Positions 13,951 to 27,500 of a stretch of DNA of 64,000 bases are shown here, piece by piece. This stretch comes from Monosporascus cannonballus (taxonomy: Eukaryota > Ascomycota > Sordariomycetes > Xylariales). The stretch covers positions 124,001 through 188,000 of the forward strand of contig QJNS01000115.1 of assembly GCA_004154925.1 (NCBI GenBank), in the 5' to 3' direction. Within the stretch, counting starts at the first letter, position 1, and each line of letters starts with the position of its first letter. Below the pieces are notes generated by a model. The model was not told where the DNA came from. It saw only the letters and a list, made by a program, of their open reading frames with translations, and searched no databases. The position numbers were made by a program, and so were the translations under genes.

Positions 13951-15039
13951 CCTCGTTAGCTCGTTACGGGGATTTGGGATTTGATTGGTTAATATTTAAC
14001 GTTATGGAGCGGTACTTGAGCGACTTTGAAGAAATTGGGAAAACGAACCAGGGAGGCCTAAGCTAGCTGAGGTAACTTCCGAGCTTCCCATTACCGTTTG
14101 CGTCCTAACCTCCTTAAATAAACGTACGGAAGCCCAGGCCGCTATGACCAAATTACAGGCATCCGAACCTTAGAGAAAGTACGAATTTTTGGCCTTAACC
14201 CCGTACATGCGAAATGTTAATAAGGTCCGTATCTTTTTTATTATATCTGACGACCCCGGTAATGTCGATTAGTAATTTATTTCCGGTTTCGACAGTTTAT
14301 AACGTACGATAATATGCTATTAAGTTAATAATAATTAGGTCGTTATTAATTAAGAACGCAATATATTACCTGTTATCGTTATTCCCTTACAAAACCGCGT
14401 AATTAAACGAATTACCGAAATATTTATTACGTATAACGAAATCGTTATTATTATCTTAGGCGCAATACGAGCTATTAGTTTCTTAATACCTGCGTTATAT
14501 TAATAGTTATATAAATGGATTGCCTTATAGCCAATAAAAAACGCCGTTTCCGCTTAGGTTATTGCGTATACGGTTTATACCGATATGGATATTAACGAGT
14601 TCAACTTCCGCCGGAGGATTTTATAGGAAGCCAGATACGCGTTTAGGGCTATCGTCGCAGCGGAGCACGAATACGCCGCGTAATCGGATATCGATTTACG
14701 AGGTAAACTTTGCGATATATCCTGTAGCGGATTTTGCAATAACCTTTAATTCCGCGATAAGCTTTTAAATTGCGTTATAGGATAAATTTTGTTACATATT
14801 TTGTATTAAACTTTAAGATATATTTTTTTTTATTAATTTTGCGATAAATCTTTGATAACATATAATATCTAATTTTGGAGTTTTTATATTTTCGCTATAA
14901 TAATTTGCTTACTTTTTTGTTATTTGCTTTGTTTTTATTAATACGAAAAAAAATAAAAGAAATTTATACGCTAAATGGTACGGCGGTAACAACTAAATTT
15001 AACTTATTATAAATTATTTAATCCATTATATAACGTTCT
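13951..15039. other. RIP-degraded DNA with fragments of former coding sequence
   Basis: At about 13,970-14,250 there is a less degraded patch. On the plus strand it reads LAEVTSELPITVCVLTSLNK, then AQAAMTKLQASEP, before breaking. It resembles a helical coding sequence but I cannot name it. The small frame at 14562-14768 lacks any motif. From about 14,780 the DNA becomes A/T-rich again up to the 3' end of the kinase-like relic. Confidence 0.3.
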
Positions 15040-17349
15040 TTTTAATAAATTGCAGCTTTATCGTAAAACTATCTTTACTTCGTTTTTTTAATATCCCGTA
15101 CTTTCTTTTCCGGTTTAGGCTAATTGGATATAATGCTTAACGATTATAAAATTCTGCCTGTTTAAAATCCATAATTATAAGGTTACCATTAAGCGGGTCG
15201 TATAATATATTACGTAATTTTATAATGCCATAAAAAATCCGTAATCTATATATTTCCGCAAAACCCGTAATAACCGTTCCGATAAAATTCGCCTTAATTA
15301 ATTTAATTAACCAAATTAAATAAAAACCGTCCGGTTTAATTAAAAAACATAAAATATATAAATATATTACCGTCGTAATAATATAACAGGATCAAATTAA
15401 TCTTATCGAAATATATAAGGACGTACTTACCTTAAATAGGCCAGAACCGGTCGTATATCTTATTTTTATGTAATAAATAAGTAAAATCGTATTTTTTAAT
15501 ACTTTTAACGACAAAAATATAACTGCAGGATAATAACCGTATTTTAAAAAACGATCCGACCGATCCGGATAAATAAAACAAAATAACGTTTATATCCGGG
15601 CCACGATCTTCGGCTAATTGGACCCGGATAAAACGTAAAAGTTTTTATCGGTCGATATGCCGACGCCCATAATCATGGAAATTAGGGCATTCCTCGTTTA
15701 TAAGCCCGTTATTTGCCAGCTTTAGCAAATATTTTTAAGTGTAAAATAGCCGGTCCTATATATTTTGCCGCGTTGCCGGACCCTGTTAAATACGTTTATT
15801 ACGTTTATTACCCTTATTTTATTTCCCGCCTTACTTTATTATATTCGTTAAAACGGCCGCCCTTTAGCGTAAACGGGAAAATTGGCAAATAAATAGGGAA
15901 AAGGGAAGGCTATTTTTTTTATTATTTTTATCCTGCCGTATAACGTTATTATTTGGTTATCGGCAACAAAACCGTATCCGAATAAGCGAACGTTAAAATC
16001 TTTTTTAACGATAAGGTTTATAAAGTAATACCCGAAATTATTTACGTATCGTTATAAGGATGTTTTTTAGCACGTTTTCGTACTTTATAGCCCATATATT
16101 AAGGTTTGCGGCCCGGTTATACGATAACGGTAATGGCGGTAATATACGAAAGGCCTAAAGGACGAAGGCGAAAATTTAGGCGACGGCGGTGCGGTAAAAC
16201 CTGTTTTTGTCGTTATTTATAACGTTTAGGTTCGGCACATATACGGAATAATAAACGATAATAAGATCGTCGGGGATATAAAGGAAAACGAAAGTTTTTT
16301 CCGTATATATATAGCCGTATTAAATATTTCTACCGAGCATATAAAAACAAAATTAAGTAATAACGGCGGTAGCAAATAACCTTAATGCAAATGCGAAGTT
16401 ATTGCCGTTCTTATTAATAATATTACGTTCCGATTGGATTTCCGACGTTAAATTCGAAACGATTTCGTTTTTCGTTAATTTGTACGGCGCCTTATATTCG
16501 ATCGCAAATACGGGAACGTTTCGGCCGTCGGAAGTTTTATATATGTAGAATTAGTCGGCTACCTTATTTTTGCTTTTTTTCGCCTAGCGACAGGCCCTAA
16601 GTCCAGGTCATTTCGGGGCCGGCGTCGTAGTTTTGGCGCCGTTATTTCTGCCAATAAATATATACCTCAAGGATTTGGAGACGGCGTCGATAATGTTGCC
16701 GAAATTCGTATAACTTTCGAATATTACGGATCTTTAAAAGCCAAAATTATTCCGCAATAATAAATTACTATATACTTCTTTTATTAATTTTTGAATTACG
16801 TTTTCGGCCGTATTACGTTCGAAATACCGAAGCCCGATTTCGTTATTAATTAAGTTAATTTAAAAGGTTACGTATTTTAATTAATATAAAAATGAAAAAA
16901 CGGTTTTAAAATAAAAAAGGTAACCGATTAAAAGTTAATCCTATATTTTTTTTATATTTTATCACGAAATTATTTTACGGGATAATTTAATGCGAGAAAA
17001 TTCGGCCTGTTAAATTTGTAATATTACTTTACGTAATTAAGGAGCGGTCGGTTATTACTTATATAGCAAAATTGAACGCATAACAAACTTCGAAATATTA
17101 TTAAAGTATTTGCGGCTGTAACGTTTTTGCGAAATTTTCGGCCTTATCGCGTCGGCGTTGCTCTTTTTCGCGTCGGCGTTGCTTTTCCTTGCGTAAACGT
17201 TGCTTCTTTAGCATACGGCTCTCCGCATCTTTACGTTAACGTTCGGATTCTTCACGTTGGCGTTCGGATTTTTTACGTTGGCGTTCGGATTTTTCACGTT
17301 AACGTTCGGATTTTTCAAGTAAACGTCGCAACCTTAAAATTTCGTCCAT
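15040..17349 (-). pseudogene. RIP-inactivated fungal protein-kinase-like gene
   Basis: Reads right to left from an ATG at 17349. The N-terminus (17349-17130) is a charged coiled coil with repeated K/E-SER.R units. Their CAA codons have become TAA stops while the flanking CGT codons survive. Next come TSDGRNVPVFAIEYKAPYKL (about 16,545-16,470), a conserved block of a large ascomycete family, and a region rich in P and R. A kinase-like part follows at about 15,780-15,060, with ECPNFHDYGRRHI, LAEDRGPD, FYLSGSVGSFFKIRL, a degenerate catalytic loop (YGIIKLRNILYD, where family members have HGD...RN) and a DFE-like IMDFKQAEF. Many in-frame TAA/TAG codons interrupt it. Family assignment is from memory of the pattern, so the name is approximate. 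In live members these proteins are probably signalling or atypical kinases. This copy is non-functional. Confidence 0.75.
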
Positions 17350-20300
17350 GGTGCTTGCGGCGAAACGTTATATTTGCCTGATTATGCTGCCATAACCAAA
17401 AAGGATTTAACTTATAGGCATAAAAAAAAGATCTGGTTATCGGGATATGCGTATAAATTAATGTGTTGATATATTTGGGGCGGATCTCGGAATTATAATT
17501 AAATTATTGTTAATTGTTAACATTCTTAAATTATCGCGCGTATTTTTTAATTAAATAAAAAAGGACTTAAGTTACCGAAGTAATTTATCTTAATCGTCCT
17601 GCCAACCGTCGCAGTTATGTATCTGGCCTGAAAAATGGTACGGGCCATCAGGTCTGGGTACCCAAATAATGGCTATTATTATCTAGCCGGACGTCAACCC
17701 TTTTTTCTGGCTTCTAAAGCGCATACTTATCCCGCCCATTTCTTTTAAATCGCGACTTCGGTTTTCAGAACTTGCAGGCAAACAGGAATGCTATCAGGCG
17801 CTCTAAGGACGGAACGGAAGTCGAATCGCAAAATTTACAGGATTGGTCACCATTATGGGGAGTTGCCCCTTATTAATGGAGTTATATCTAAGATAACGAA
17901 CGTTATTACTTAATGCATTTTAAAGGATTAAACAAACTGCTAATATAAGTAGTGAAAAAAATGACGGGCGGCTTTTTCCGGGGCATTAAAAATCTGCATA
18001 TCCCGGTTTACGTTTGGTAAAATAACTTTTCCTCGGCATAACATTCCCAGAAAGCGGGAGCGTTATCGTTCGGACATGTCTAGGCTTTACCGTCCACCAA
18101 AAAGGCGCTTAATCCGGACACCAGAACCTTAAGAACCTTATTACGAACTTTGCCGTACGTAAAATACCGGAATTACAGTTAATATGTTATATCCTTAAAG
18201 GTAATCCGTTTCGCCCGTCGGTTTATGCCTGTGCCAATCTGGCAACAAAATCGCCTTAAAATGCTAAAATAATTGAAAACGTTTTGCTTATAATATATAT
18301 TTACGGATATTTTTTCGTAACCGATTTTAACGAACGTATTTACGATTTCGGCCGGTATAATAAATCGTTTTGCGTTTTTTAAGGTACGTCGAAATCTCGA
18401 GTAATTTAATTTATTTTTACGTAAAAATTATATAATATCGCTTTTTAATATCCGACCGTTCGAAAAGCGTAATCGAAATGCAACTTTTTCCGATAATGCC
18501 TAAATTATAATTGCCGTATTCGTAAAAGACCTTAATGCATATAAGTTTTGAATTCCTTTCGGATAACCTTAATACTTAAGTAAATTATATTTAAATTAAA
18601 TAATATCGTATAATATTATGCCTATAAATTAGAAAAAGCAAATACAGGGCCCGTAATTAATAGGTTGATAATCGTTAAATATATGGGTGATTTCGACTTC
18701 CGCAAAGCTTATATAACCTACAAATTACGAAATTACTGATACATATTATGGTTCGTATTAGGTAAATACGGAATCGTTTTAAAAAAACAATATTTTACAA
18801 ATAAAAACTTACTATTACAAATTTATTATTATATAAAGTTCTATTTGCAACGCATATTTCTGCATTAAAACCCTATTAACATATTAAATACCGAAACCCG
18901 TATCGGTCCTTAACGGATTATTTTATAAACGAAAATAAATATTATCTTAGGCGGTAATTATCAAAAATAATATGAAAATATAAGAAATTAATTTTGCTAA
19001 TATTTTTGGAACCGGGATTTCGATTATAATACGGATTATTAATATATATATAAGGTTATTTTTGTTTACAAAGGTCGAATTTGCTATTTTTTCCTCGATT
19101 ACGGCCAATTCGTTAACGATAACGTATCGATTTTCTGGTACAAATAAACTGGCATACGCTTATAAGATATCTTACGTAACATATTTGGCAACCTTATTAA
19201 TTTTAACGATAAATAACATTTTAATCGAAAAGCCCCTGCCTAACCAAATACGTATCAAATTTTAACTTTACCTATTCTCCTTCTCAAAACGTTAACCGTC
19301 ACGAAAACCAAATTTACTACTAATCAGTACCGCCATTAGACAACAAATAATCCGACATAAGCTCCGTAACGATATGAAAGTCCCAGTTATAAAAGTCGAA
19401 CTTCTAAAAAATCCGGAATAAACAAAATTACTTAAGGACAAAATCGATCCGAGGTTCTGGAACCAAATTAATACTTTCGTATAAGGTTAAAATCCTCGGC
19501 AATACTTCCAATTTAACATAACTTTAATAATTAAATTTATTAAACTTTGGGCCATATATTAAAATTATTGACGGGGCGCCGCGGCATTACATTTTCTTAT
19601 TTATTATTATCGGAAGGGGTTAGCAAATATGTATATTTTTCGCATTTTTTATTATGTATGTTTTCGGCATCATAAATATTACCTTTTTGGTAATTTTCAT
19701 AACGTAATAAACCTTTTTCGTTTGCTCCGAGATATATTTTATCCAATTATCGTAAACAAAATATTTTACGAATATTAAATGTCCGTAAGCCTATTATTTC
19801 CAAATTCTTTCGTATATCTTGGTTTTTAAATAGTAAAAAACTCATTTAAATTAATTTATTTAATTTTTACATAATTAACGTAATATTTTCTTTTATTTTC
19901 GTCTTTACGTTATAAATATTCGATTTCGCTTTTTGTAAAATTCGCTTTACCGTATTACTTCCGCCGGTACCATTTACGATAAATATTTTAAGAAATAAAG
20001 TTTCGGTTAATTCGAATAATAAATTAGTAAAATAAAACTAATAATATGTAATAAAGATGGAATATATATATAACATATTAAAATTTAAATCCAAATATTT
20101 TACATATTAATTTACCGACTTAATTAAATATAATAACTTTATAATATTCGACAAAAGATAACTTAAGGTAACTTAACGGAAAACATATCGTTTTAAGTGC
20201 AAATGTACTATATAAAATATAAACGTACTAAAAAATATAAGCATACCGTACAAAAATGTAAACGTACTAAAAGTACAAACGTACCGTTACGATAACCAAA

Positions 20301-21603
20301 TTTATTATTCCGTTTAAAATTATATTTACACCTTTTGTTAAAACGTTATATATAATTAATTAATTATAACATCCTAATTTACTTAATTAGTTATAAGGTT
20401 AATATTTTATTTCGTTAATTGGTTTTATTAAATCGTTATTAATTTATTATACTTATTTTTAAAATTTCTAATTAATGAAAACGTTTAAATATTTTTATTA
20501 TTACTTCCATATGTAATTTTACGTTAGGAAAATAATAATTTATATTTTAAAAAATAATTTGTTTATTTTATTATATTATAATGTATAATATTTAATATTA
20601 AGTTATAATTTTGCGTATATCCGGTTACGATTAATAACTGCCTTAAGCCTGGCCGGTACGATATATAAAAGCATAATTCTAGGGAAATTAAAGTTAATTC
20701 GGTAACATATTACATTATTATAGCAGCAGGGAAATCCTTTAGGCTTTATAATATTAATATATAACTAATTATATTCCGTATTTATAACCTTAATCGTTTA
20801 ACTAATAATAGCCGCCTTGGTTTAACCGGTATGCCATAAATAATAATAAAAGGGTTTTACTTAACGATATTTATATTAAATTACCGTATAATAATAATCC
20901 CCTAAATAAAAAGTATTATATGTTAAAAAAGGCTAAGGCTTATCGAAAATAACTAATATAATAATCATATTATGATTTTCGAAAAAATATATTTAGCCCA
21001 TCCTTATATATTAATAATTCTGATAATTTCCAAAATAAACAACTTAAGATATTTTACCAAATAAGGCAAATACAAAAATATTAACGAATTCAAAATAAAA
21101 AAATATAATTATTTTTAATACTAATAATTATTTATATAAAACTTAATCCGTTTTTATTTAAAAACTTTATCAAAAATTAATAAAGCCATAAATATTTTCC
21201 TATTTATTTATTATTACTTTATTTATTTATTGTTAAATCTAATATTATAATAATTACTTTTAATATATTTAGTATTTACCTCCACTTTTTACTCCCCGAA
21301 TATCTACCAGTTTTGGATATATTTTTCTTTAACTTTAATTATGCTTTTACCTCGGCCTAATAGTTTTTAGCCCGGAACCTAAATAGTGATACCCTTATCT
21401 TTTGCTTTTTTGGTATTTTTACGTTTTTGGAAATATACGTAACTAATTATATTAAATAAGTTTAATTTAATTTTAATAAATTATATCTTAACAGCAACCA
21501 AACGTCCGGTAATTAATAATAATAACCTTTACGGTTTACGAATTATATTTTAATAAAATATATAACATATTTTTAATTTAAATATTTACGTACGATATTA
21601 AAA
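17350..21603. other. RIP-degraded region without a named gene
   Basis: 17,580-18,260 is less A/T-rich (runs such as GGACGTCAACCC and AGGTCTGGGTACCC) but shows no recognisable domain on either strand. On the minus strand about 18,540-18,270 reads as broken coding sequence (ALSEKVAFRLRFSNGRILKS, then RFRRTLKNAKRFIIPAEIV), which I do not recognise. 18,600-21,600 is mostly A/T with short patches. The frame at plus 19062-19265 has no motif. Confidence 0.4.
20205..20292. repeat. Cluster of short AAACGTACTA-type repeats
   Basis: The motif GTAC recurs about every 12-20 bases (TGTACTATA, AAACGTACTAA, TACCGTACAAA, AAACGTACTAA, AAGTACAAACGTACC). The units are too degraded by A/T drift to define an exact period. 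Confidence 0.4.
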
Positions 21604-22760
21604 ATGCATTTTATTTATTTATTACGCGCATCGGTTCGAAAAAAAAAATTTAATAATAAGGATATGGCAAAAAAAACCGTTACACTTTTCGCCGTAAAAA
21701 GGAAATTTTTTTTTCCAGTACAAGTACAGCGTTATCTTTTTCCGCAATATATTAAAAGAAACCCAATTCCACCAGAAAAAGGAGATATCGCTTAGCTGCT
21801 TTGGACGATCCCAAAAAATTATTCGCGAACTCCTAAATAAATACCGAAATAAATACCTATAACAAATACAGAATAAAATAATTATTTTCGAATATCGTAG
21901 AGGTTATTAAAGTCGCACGGCGTCCGTAATCGCCAAACCAATATTTATTATTATGCTATTAGGCCAGAAAAAACAGTTATTAATTAAAAATATAAATATT
22001 TTTCTGGCTAATCGGACCCGGCAATAATACGCAAGCCGGTTATTTCCGTACCGGCAAAGCTATATGTTTTATAGGTTACCAAAAACCGGAAAATTAAGCC
22101 TTAACCTAACCATAACAGGCCGTTTCGATTTTGATATTTACGTTATAAATATCATAATTATTAATAATAATAACTTAAGCAATTTTTTCTTTATATTACT
22201 TCCAAAATATATCATACTTATGGAAAATATAAATGCCGCCGGTACGACTAATCGCCGAGATACGAAAAAAATACCTAAAGGCAGTTAAAAAGAAATAACG
22301 CTTGTAAACCTTCTTAATACCTTTAACGAAATAATATCATAAAAAGGCCGTATCCTAATTATAACGATAAATTATATCGAAAAATTAAATAAGGCGTTAA
22401 TCCGGCCGGGACGTATTGATAAAATAATCCGGTTCCATTTAGCCGATATTAACGTATTTAAATAATTTTTTTATTTTATTTTTAAGTAAATTACCGAAAA
22501 AATCAAAAATCCAATTCGGCAAAATATTATAAATATTTAAATCGAATGTTAAACGAATAAATTCGCTTTAAGGATTCCGTATAAACGCCTAAATCCGGCT
22601 AAAATTTTATCTTTTTTTATAATATCGAAATTACCTTATAAACGCGTTAAACAAAATACAAAAATAAGTAATTCGTACGATACGCAAAAAAGAAAATACC
22701 TTAAAAAAAGACAACTTAAATAAGGAAAAATAATATAACTGCAACCGAAATATTACGGCT
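21604..22760 (+). pseudogene. RIP-inactivated BCS1-like AAA ATPase
   Basis: The plus strand carries the order of motifs of a fungal BCS1-type AAA protein. A pre-ATPase block (KQLLIKNINIFLANRTRQ, stop, YASRLFPYRQSYMFYR) lies at about 21,970-22,075. A degenerate P-loop (LPKTGKLSL, where the family has PGTGKTS) is at 22,076-22,100, then GRFDFDIYVIN. A Walker B region (YIILMENINAAGTTNRRDT) follows at 22,205-22,263. A sensor region (ITINYIEKLNKALIRPGRID) lies at about 22,361-22,420. Stops replace a W before YA and several Q codons, as RIP would produce. The reading frame is otherwise largely kept. BCS1 itself is a mitochondrial inner-membrane translocase for the Rieske protein, but fungi have many BCS1-like paralogues of unknown role, and this is probably one of those. 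The N-terminal membrane anchor is not clear. The start is uncertain. Confidence 0.75.
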
Positions 22761-23219
22761 TTCGTTTAAGGCCGATTAATTACTTTTTTTGCATTATCCT
22801 TCCTTTTTTTTAATGCAGGTATAACTGCCTGCCGTCTCTAAATAAAATAAAGAAATGCAATAAGCAAATATAAATTAACGGAGCATCTTAATTAAGATTT
22901 AAAATCTTATCTTATACTTTTTCGAAACGTTCTAACAACCTTTATCAAAAATAAATTCCTAAACAAGCCTTAACGGAGGCGAAACGTTTCGAAAACAAAA
23001 AGCCAATTCCGTAGTAAAAAATACTTCGGTAAAAAAACAAGATCTTTAAACAAATAACAAAATTTTGGATTATTTTTCTATATTATAAACGCTTTTTTAT
23101 GAAAATATATACGTTTATAATATTTATAATTTAATACAATACGGTTTTAAAACTGTCTTTATAAATAACTTATATTTTTTTTAATAATATTTACGTAATT
23201 AACCCAAAAATCCAATCCT

Positions 23220-24103
23220 TATGCTGTTAAATTGGACGTATCAATTCGAACCAGGCTTTTATAAAATAACGATAATTGGAACGTTATTATTTTTCTATCA
23301 AACCAACGCTTTAACTTAACATAAATAAATAACGACATAATAACCAAATTATAAATCGTTAAAAATACCAACATAACCTATTAAATTAACTTTATTTACG
23401 TATCCTAAGGTACAAAACTTACCAAAAACTTATATAACGCAAAATTTATCCCGAATAATAAAACCCGTACCATAACCTAAACTAATACATAATTCTTGTT
23501 ATACAATAAATCCTAAACCATACGTAATTACTCGAAAACCATCCAAAGCCGGTATAAGGTATTTGATAATCAATATATATATAAGCCCCAAAATAAAAAC
23601 CATTTTCCTAATACTAATCCCATTACGAAACAAAAATATATTCCGCCTAAAACCAAACCTAATTATAAAGGGACGAACGACCGTTAGCCGTGGCTCCAAA
23701 TGCTTATAACCAGCAGAAACTAATTTCGATTAATCGAATTCGGATAAAGTACCGATCTGTACCGACCTCCTTAATTATATTTCCCAAAACTATAATTCCA
23801 ACAAAAGGATTTATTTAAGCAATACCCTTTTCAGAAGCCAAAATAACGAAAAACAAAATTATCCCGATAAAGACCACGGACGACATAATAAGAAAAATAA
23901 CGAACAAATACTAATACAACATTATTAGCAAAGGCGGTAACTGGTAAAACATACGGCCGTATTCTTAGAAAGCCATAGGGTATGTAAATAAAAATAATGC
24001 TTAAAATATAAACATAATTTATATAAATATGATCTAATAAAGAATTAATATTTCCATAGCAAAAGTTCGTTCTAGGACCATGGCCACTTATACGGGCTGG
24101 CAT
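23220..24103 (-). pseudogene. Unrecognised minus-strand coding relic
   Basis: Two minus-strand frames (24103-23831 and 23699-23499) have varied composition unlike the surrounding A/T frames. They contain MPARISGHGPRTNFCYGNI, ending in GLYRDNFVFRYFGF, and then EPRLTVVRPF, ISIRKMVFILGLIYI and PALDGFRVITYGLGF. Frame-disrupted sequence continues to about 23,220. Both frames are rich in hydrophobic residues, which could mean a membrane protein or simply C-to-T drift towards F, I and V. I cannot assign a family. Confidence 0.3.
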
Positions 24104-24345
24104 TTACTACTGGACAAAAAAAAATATTTGTACCCCTTGGCCAGCTGCTCAGATAATTATTTGCCCTTTTCCACCCCCTGAACGCATTCCGCCGACTCTA
24201 GTTACCATATAACCCATTTACAACATCTCGGAAATTTATTACTTAAAAGTCCGTAATTAAGATCACTGCCTATTATTTCGAATATATATAAATAAAACTG
24301 GGCCTTAATATTAAGTTAGCCCTTTATTAAAGGTAATATATTTAT

Positions 24346-24551
24346 TGTAAGATAATGGATAGCTGTGAGCTGGGTGAGGTGATCTCCGACCAGTCGTAGA
24401 GCAGATTCCAAGAAGTAAGTGTATTAGGTTACTTCCATCTGGCGTTTCCCACTAGCTGCCAGATGGTGGATTTATACTAGTAAGTGGGTCGGTGGCTGAT
24501 CGGTGGCTGGTCGGCTACCAGCCTCATCCTCATAGGGGCTGTATTTTCACA
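24346..24551. mobile_element. Solo LTR, family S, copy 1
   Basis: A 206-bp unit with TG...CA ends (TGTAAGATAATGG to GCTGTATTTTCACA) is flanked on both sides by TTTAT (24341-24345 and 24552-24556), a perfect 5-bp target duplication. It contains a 9-bp inverted repeat, CCATCTGGC / GCCAGATGG. A second copy lies at 58937-59130 in the opposite orientation. No internal region is present, so it is a solo LTR left by LTR-LTR recombination. Its G/C content is normal, although the DNA on both sides is RIP-degraded. Confidence 0.9.
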
Positions 24552-24556
24552 TTTAT

Positions 24557-27500
24557 ATTACTTTTATGCTATAAAATAACGGATATTTTAAATAGAATTT
24601 ATACGTAAATATAAGTTTTTAATACGATCCAAAATTAAGCGGCCAATAAAGGAAAACCGGATAACATAATAATTATTACGTACTTCTTCTTAGGTATTTG
24701 CGCATATATTATGCAAAATCCGCCCTTTTTCCTAAAGCCTATATTTCCGAATAATTATTATTTTTTCACCATAAAACAATTCTTTATAATTACAAATATT
24801 CTATCCCTTTACGACGAAAATATATTCGTTCGCGATACGTATATAGTTATAAACGTATACGTATATTTTCCGTTAACTTACCTTCGCCCAATTTTAATAC
24901 GAACTTTTCGTTCTTAAAAGCTTTAGTTTTTAATTATCTATATACAGCCTATACTTATACGCTTTTTTTGCCGGAACCAAATCAAAATAACGAAAATCGT
25001 CAGCTAAAAGGCGGGATTAAAATGAAAATAATCAATATCTAGGCAGAATATTACAGTCTCGTAAGGAACAAAAAGGGCCTAATAAGTATATCGGAAAAAA
25101 TACGTAATATTTTCTTAATATTAATAACCCCCTACGACGAATTACTCCGCAATACCATTACGGCAAATAACGAGAAAATGCCGAGAATTCCGGGTTTATT
25201 TATACGTTTAAACGTATGTAAACAAAGTTATCCAAAAAGAAAAAAACATTAATCTCAACAGCTGGCTTAATTTTACGAACAAAATCCGATATAAACCTTA
25301 AAAAAGATAAAACAATTTTTGCAAATTAAGAATTAGCAATATATATAATTCTCTTTATATTTAATACACGATTCCATAATTTTTGCTAATAAAAACTTTA
25401 CAGCTTAATATAAACTGCAAATTATTACAATTACGCTTTATCGGAATTAAATTTTGCACATTACCGCCGGCCTAAAACTAAAAAATTCCTATTCCATATA
25501 TTTACGTAAAAAAAATCCGATCTGGCCGTATATTTATGGCGGTATCGTAATTATAACCTTGGATTCGAAAACCCTCTGCCGAATTCTCGGATAAATTTTA
25601 GGAACAGGCCGTCTAAAATAAGAAAACGTATTACTTATATAATACCTATTTATTTTACCGTACGAAAATAACGTAAGGACTACCGCCGCCGGAATAATCC
25701 AGGATATTTAAGTTTATAATAATATTAATTACGATAAAGGCCGAATTTTATGTCGATCTTAGTAACGTACTTACGTAATTCTTAATAAGAAAATTTTTTA
25801 AGGCCGTAATAACCTGTACTAAAAGTAATAAAACGGGAAACGATTACTTAGTTTAGCGGTAATCGATATCCTTTTATGCAAATAAACCGATAAATTAGCA
25901 AATTACTAATAACTAAATATAAGAAAAATAACGTATTATATATATTTATTACTCCGTTTAAGCATAAAGCCGTATTTTTATCCAGCTATTAGCAGGACAA
26001 ATTTCCATTATGTATTCGCTTTACATATCCCGTATAAATTTTATACGTTTTTACAAATTGTATAATTTTTACATACTATATAATTTCATATAATTACGTA
26101 ATTTTACAGGCCGTACAGTTTTATAATCTATATAAGTTTATACGTTACGTTACTAATTTTCAACTGGGCAAAGAATAACTTTAATGCTTTATTAAAACGT
26201 AAGGGTAATATAGTTAAATTAAAGGTTTCACAAAAATCCACATAATTCTTATACTTCTGTCAATTTGTCCGCAAAATAAATCCCATCCAAAATTAACCTT
26301 AATTCGCCTTAATATAAAGCTCCCGGCATATTTCCAAATTAATTTATTCAAAATTTTAATCCTAGCTAATTATAAGGCAATACGTTCTTAATTACGAAAA
26401 AAAAGGAAAATATTATTATTTTATACGCCTAAGGTAATATCTTAAGTTCTTAATAAGAATTCCTCGGTTGCGTTAGCAAATATAAAAACCGTTCGTATAA
26501 ACGGGATTTAATGCGTTATTGGTATAACTGCAAACGTTACGATCAGGTTAAAATATTTAGGTGGTGGCTAATAGGAATTAACTTACAGGGCCGGAATTCT
26601 ATGGTAAAATGGGCTTAGCAAGAATTTTCCCCTTTTTTATTTCTTTATCCCATTATAAAGACTGCAATTATAATTACTGCCTTTTTTTCCTGAACCACCA
26701 TAAAAGGTATAATTACTAATTATATGGTTAAAATATTTAAAAATAAACCGTTAACTAAAAAAAATAAAAAATAAAAAATAAAATCTTTCCCTTATTAAGT
26801 TAAAAAAAAGAAATACCCATAATATACGAAATTACCATAATAATGATTAAAATGTAATTAAGGTAAGCCAAAAGTTCGGGAAACGCATTTAAAAGCAATA
26901 TAATACGAAATAATCCTTATAGCTATGCTAAAGGAAAAGATATAAGAATTTTTTTATACCTTATCAATGCCATATGTCCGGTTTCTTTCGCCGCTGGCCG
27001 AATTAGTAAGTACGTATCTTTAAGTCTTAATTCGGCTAAGTTTCCAACGCTTACCCCGCTTTCCATTCGGCTTTTATAAATGCAGAAATTTGCCCAGTTC
27101 CTTAGCCTTTTTGTACCCGGTAAATTGCATTATAACAAAGATACTTAATAATCAGCAATAATAATACCAAAATTACGGTCGAAACTTTTTATCCAAAAAT
27201 AATTTAAATAAACATATTAAAATTTATAAAGTTCGTCGTTTTTATTTTTTGTTATAACTTATCGTTAACCGATTTCTGTAATTTTACGTATAAAAATTAA
27301 TATTAAAATTACAATAAACTTTAGCATACGCAAACATATTTAATAACGATTATAGAATTTACGAAAACAATAATAATAGTTATAGGATTTACGAAAACAA
27401 TAATAATAATAAGGATTTATTATGTTTGTATTTTAACTGCAAATATAAATCATTTTATTCGTAATTAAAATTCTTTTTACAATATTGTTCTTTTCGTATT

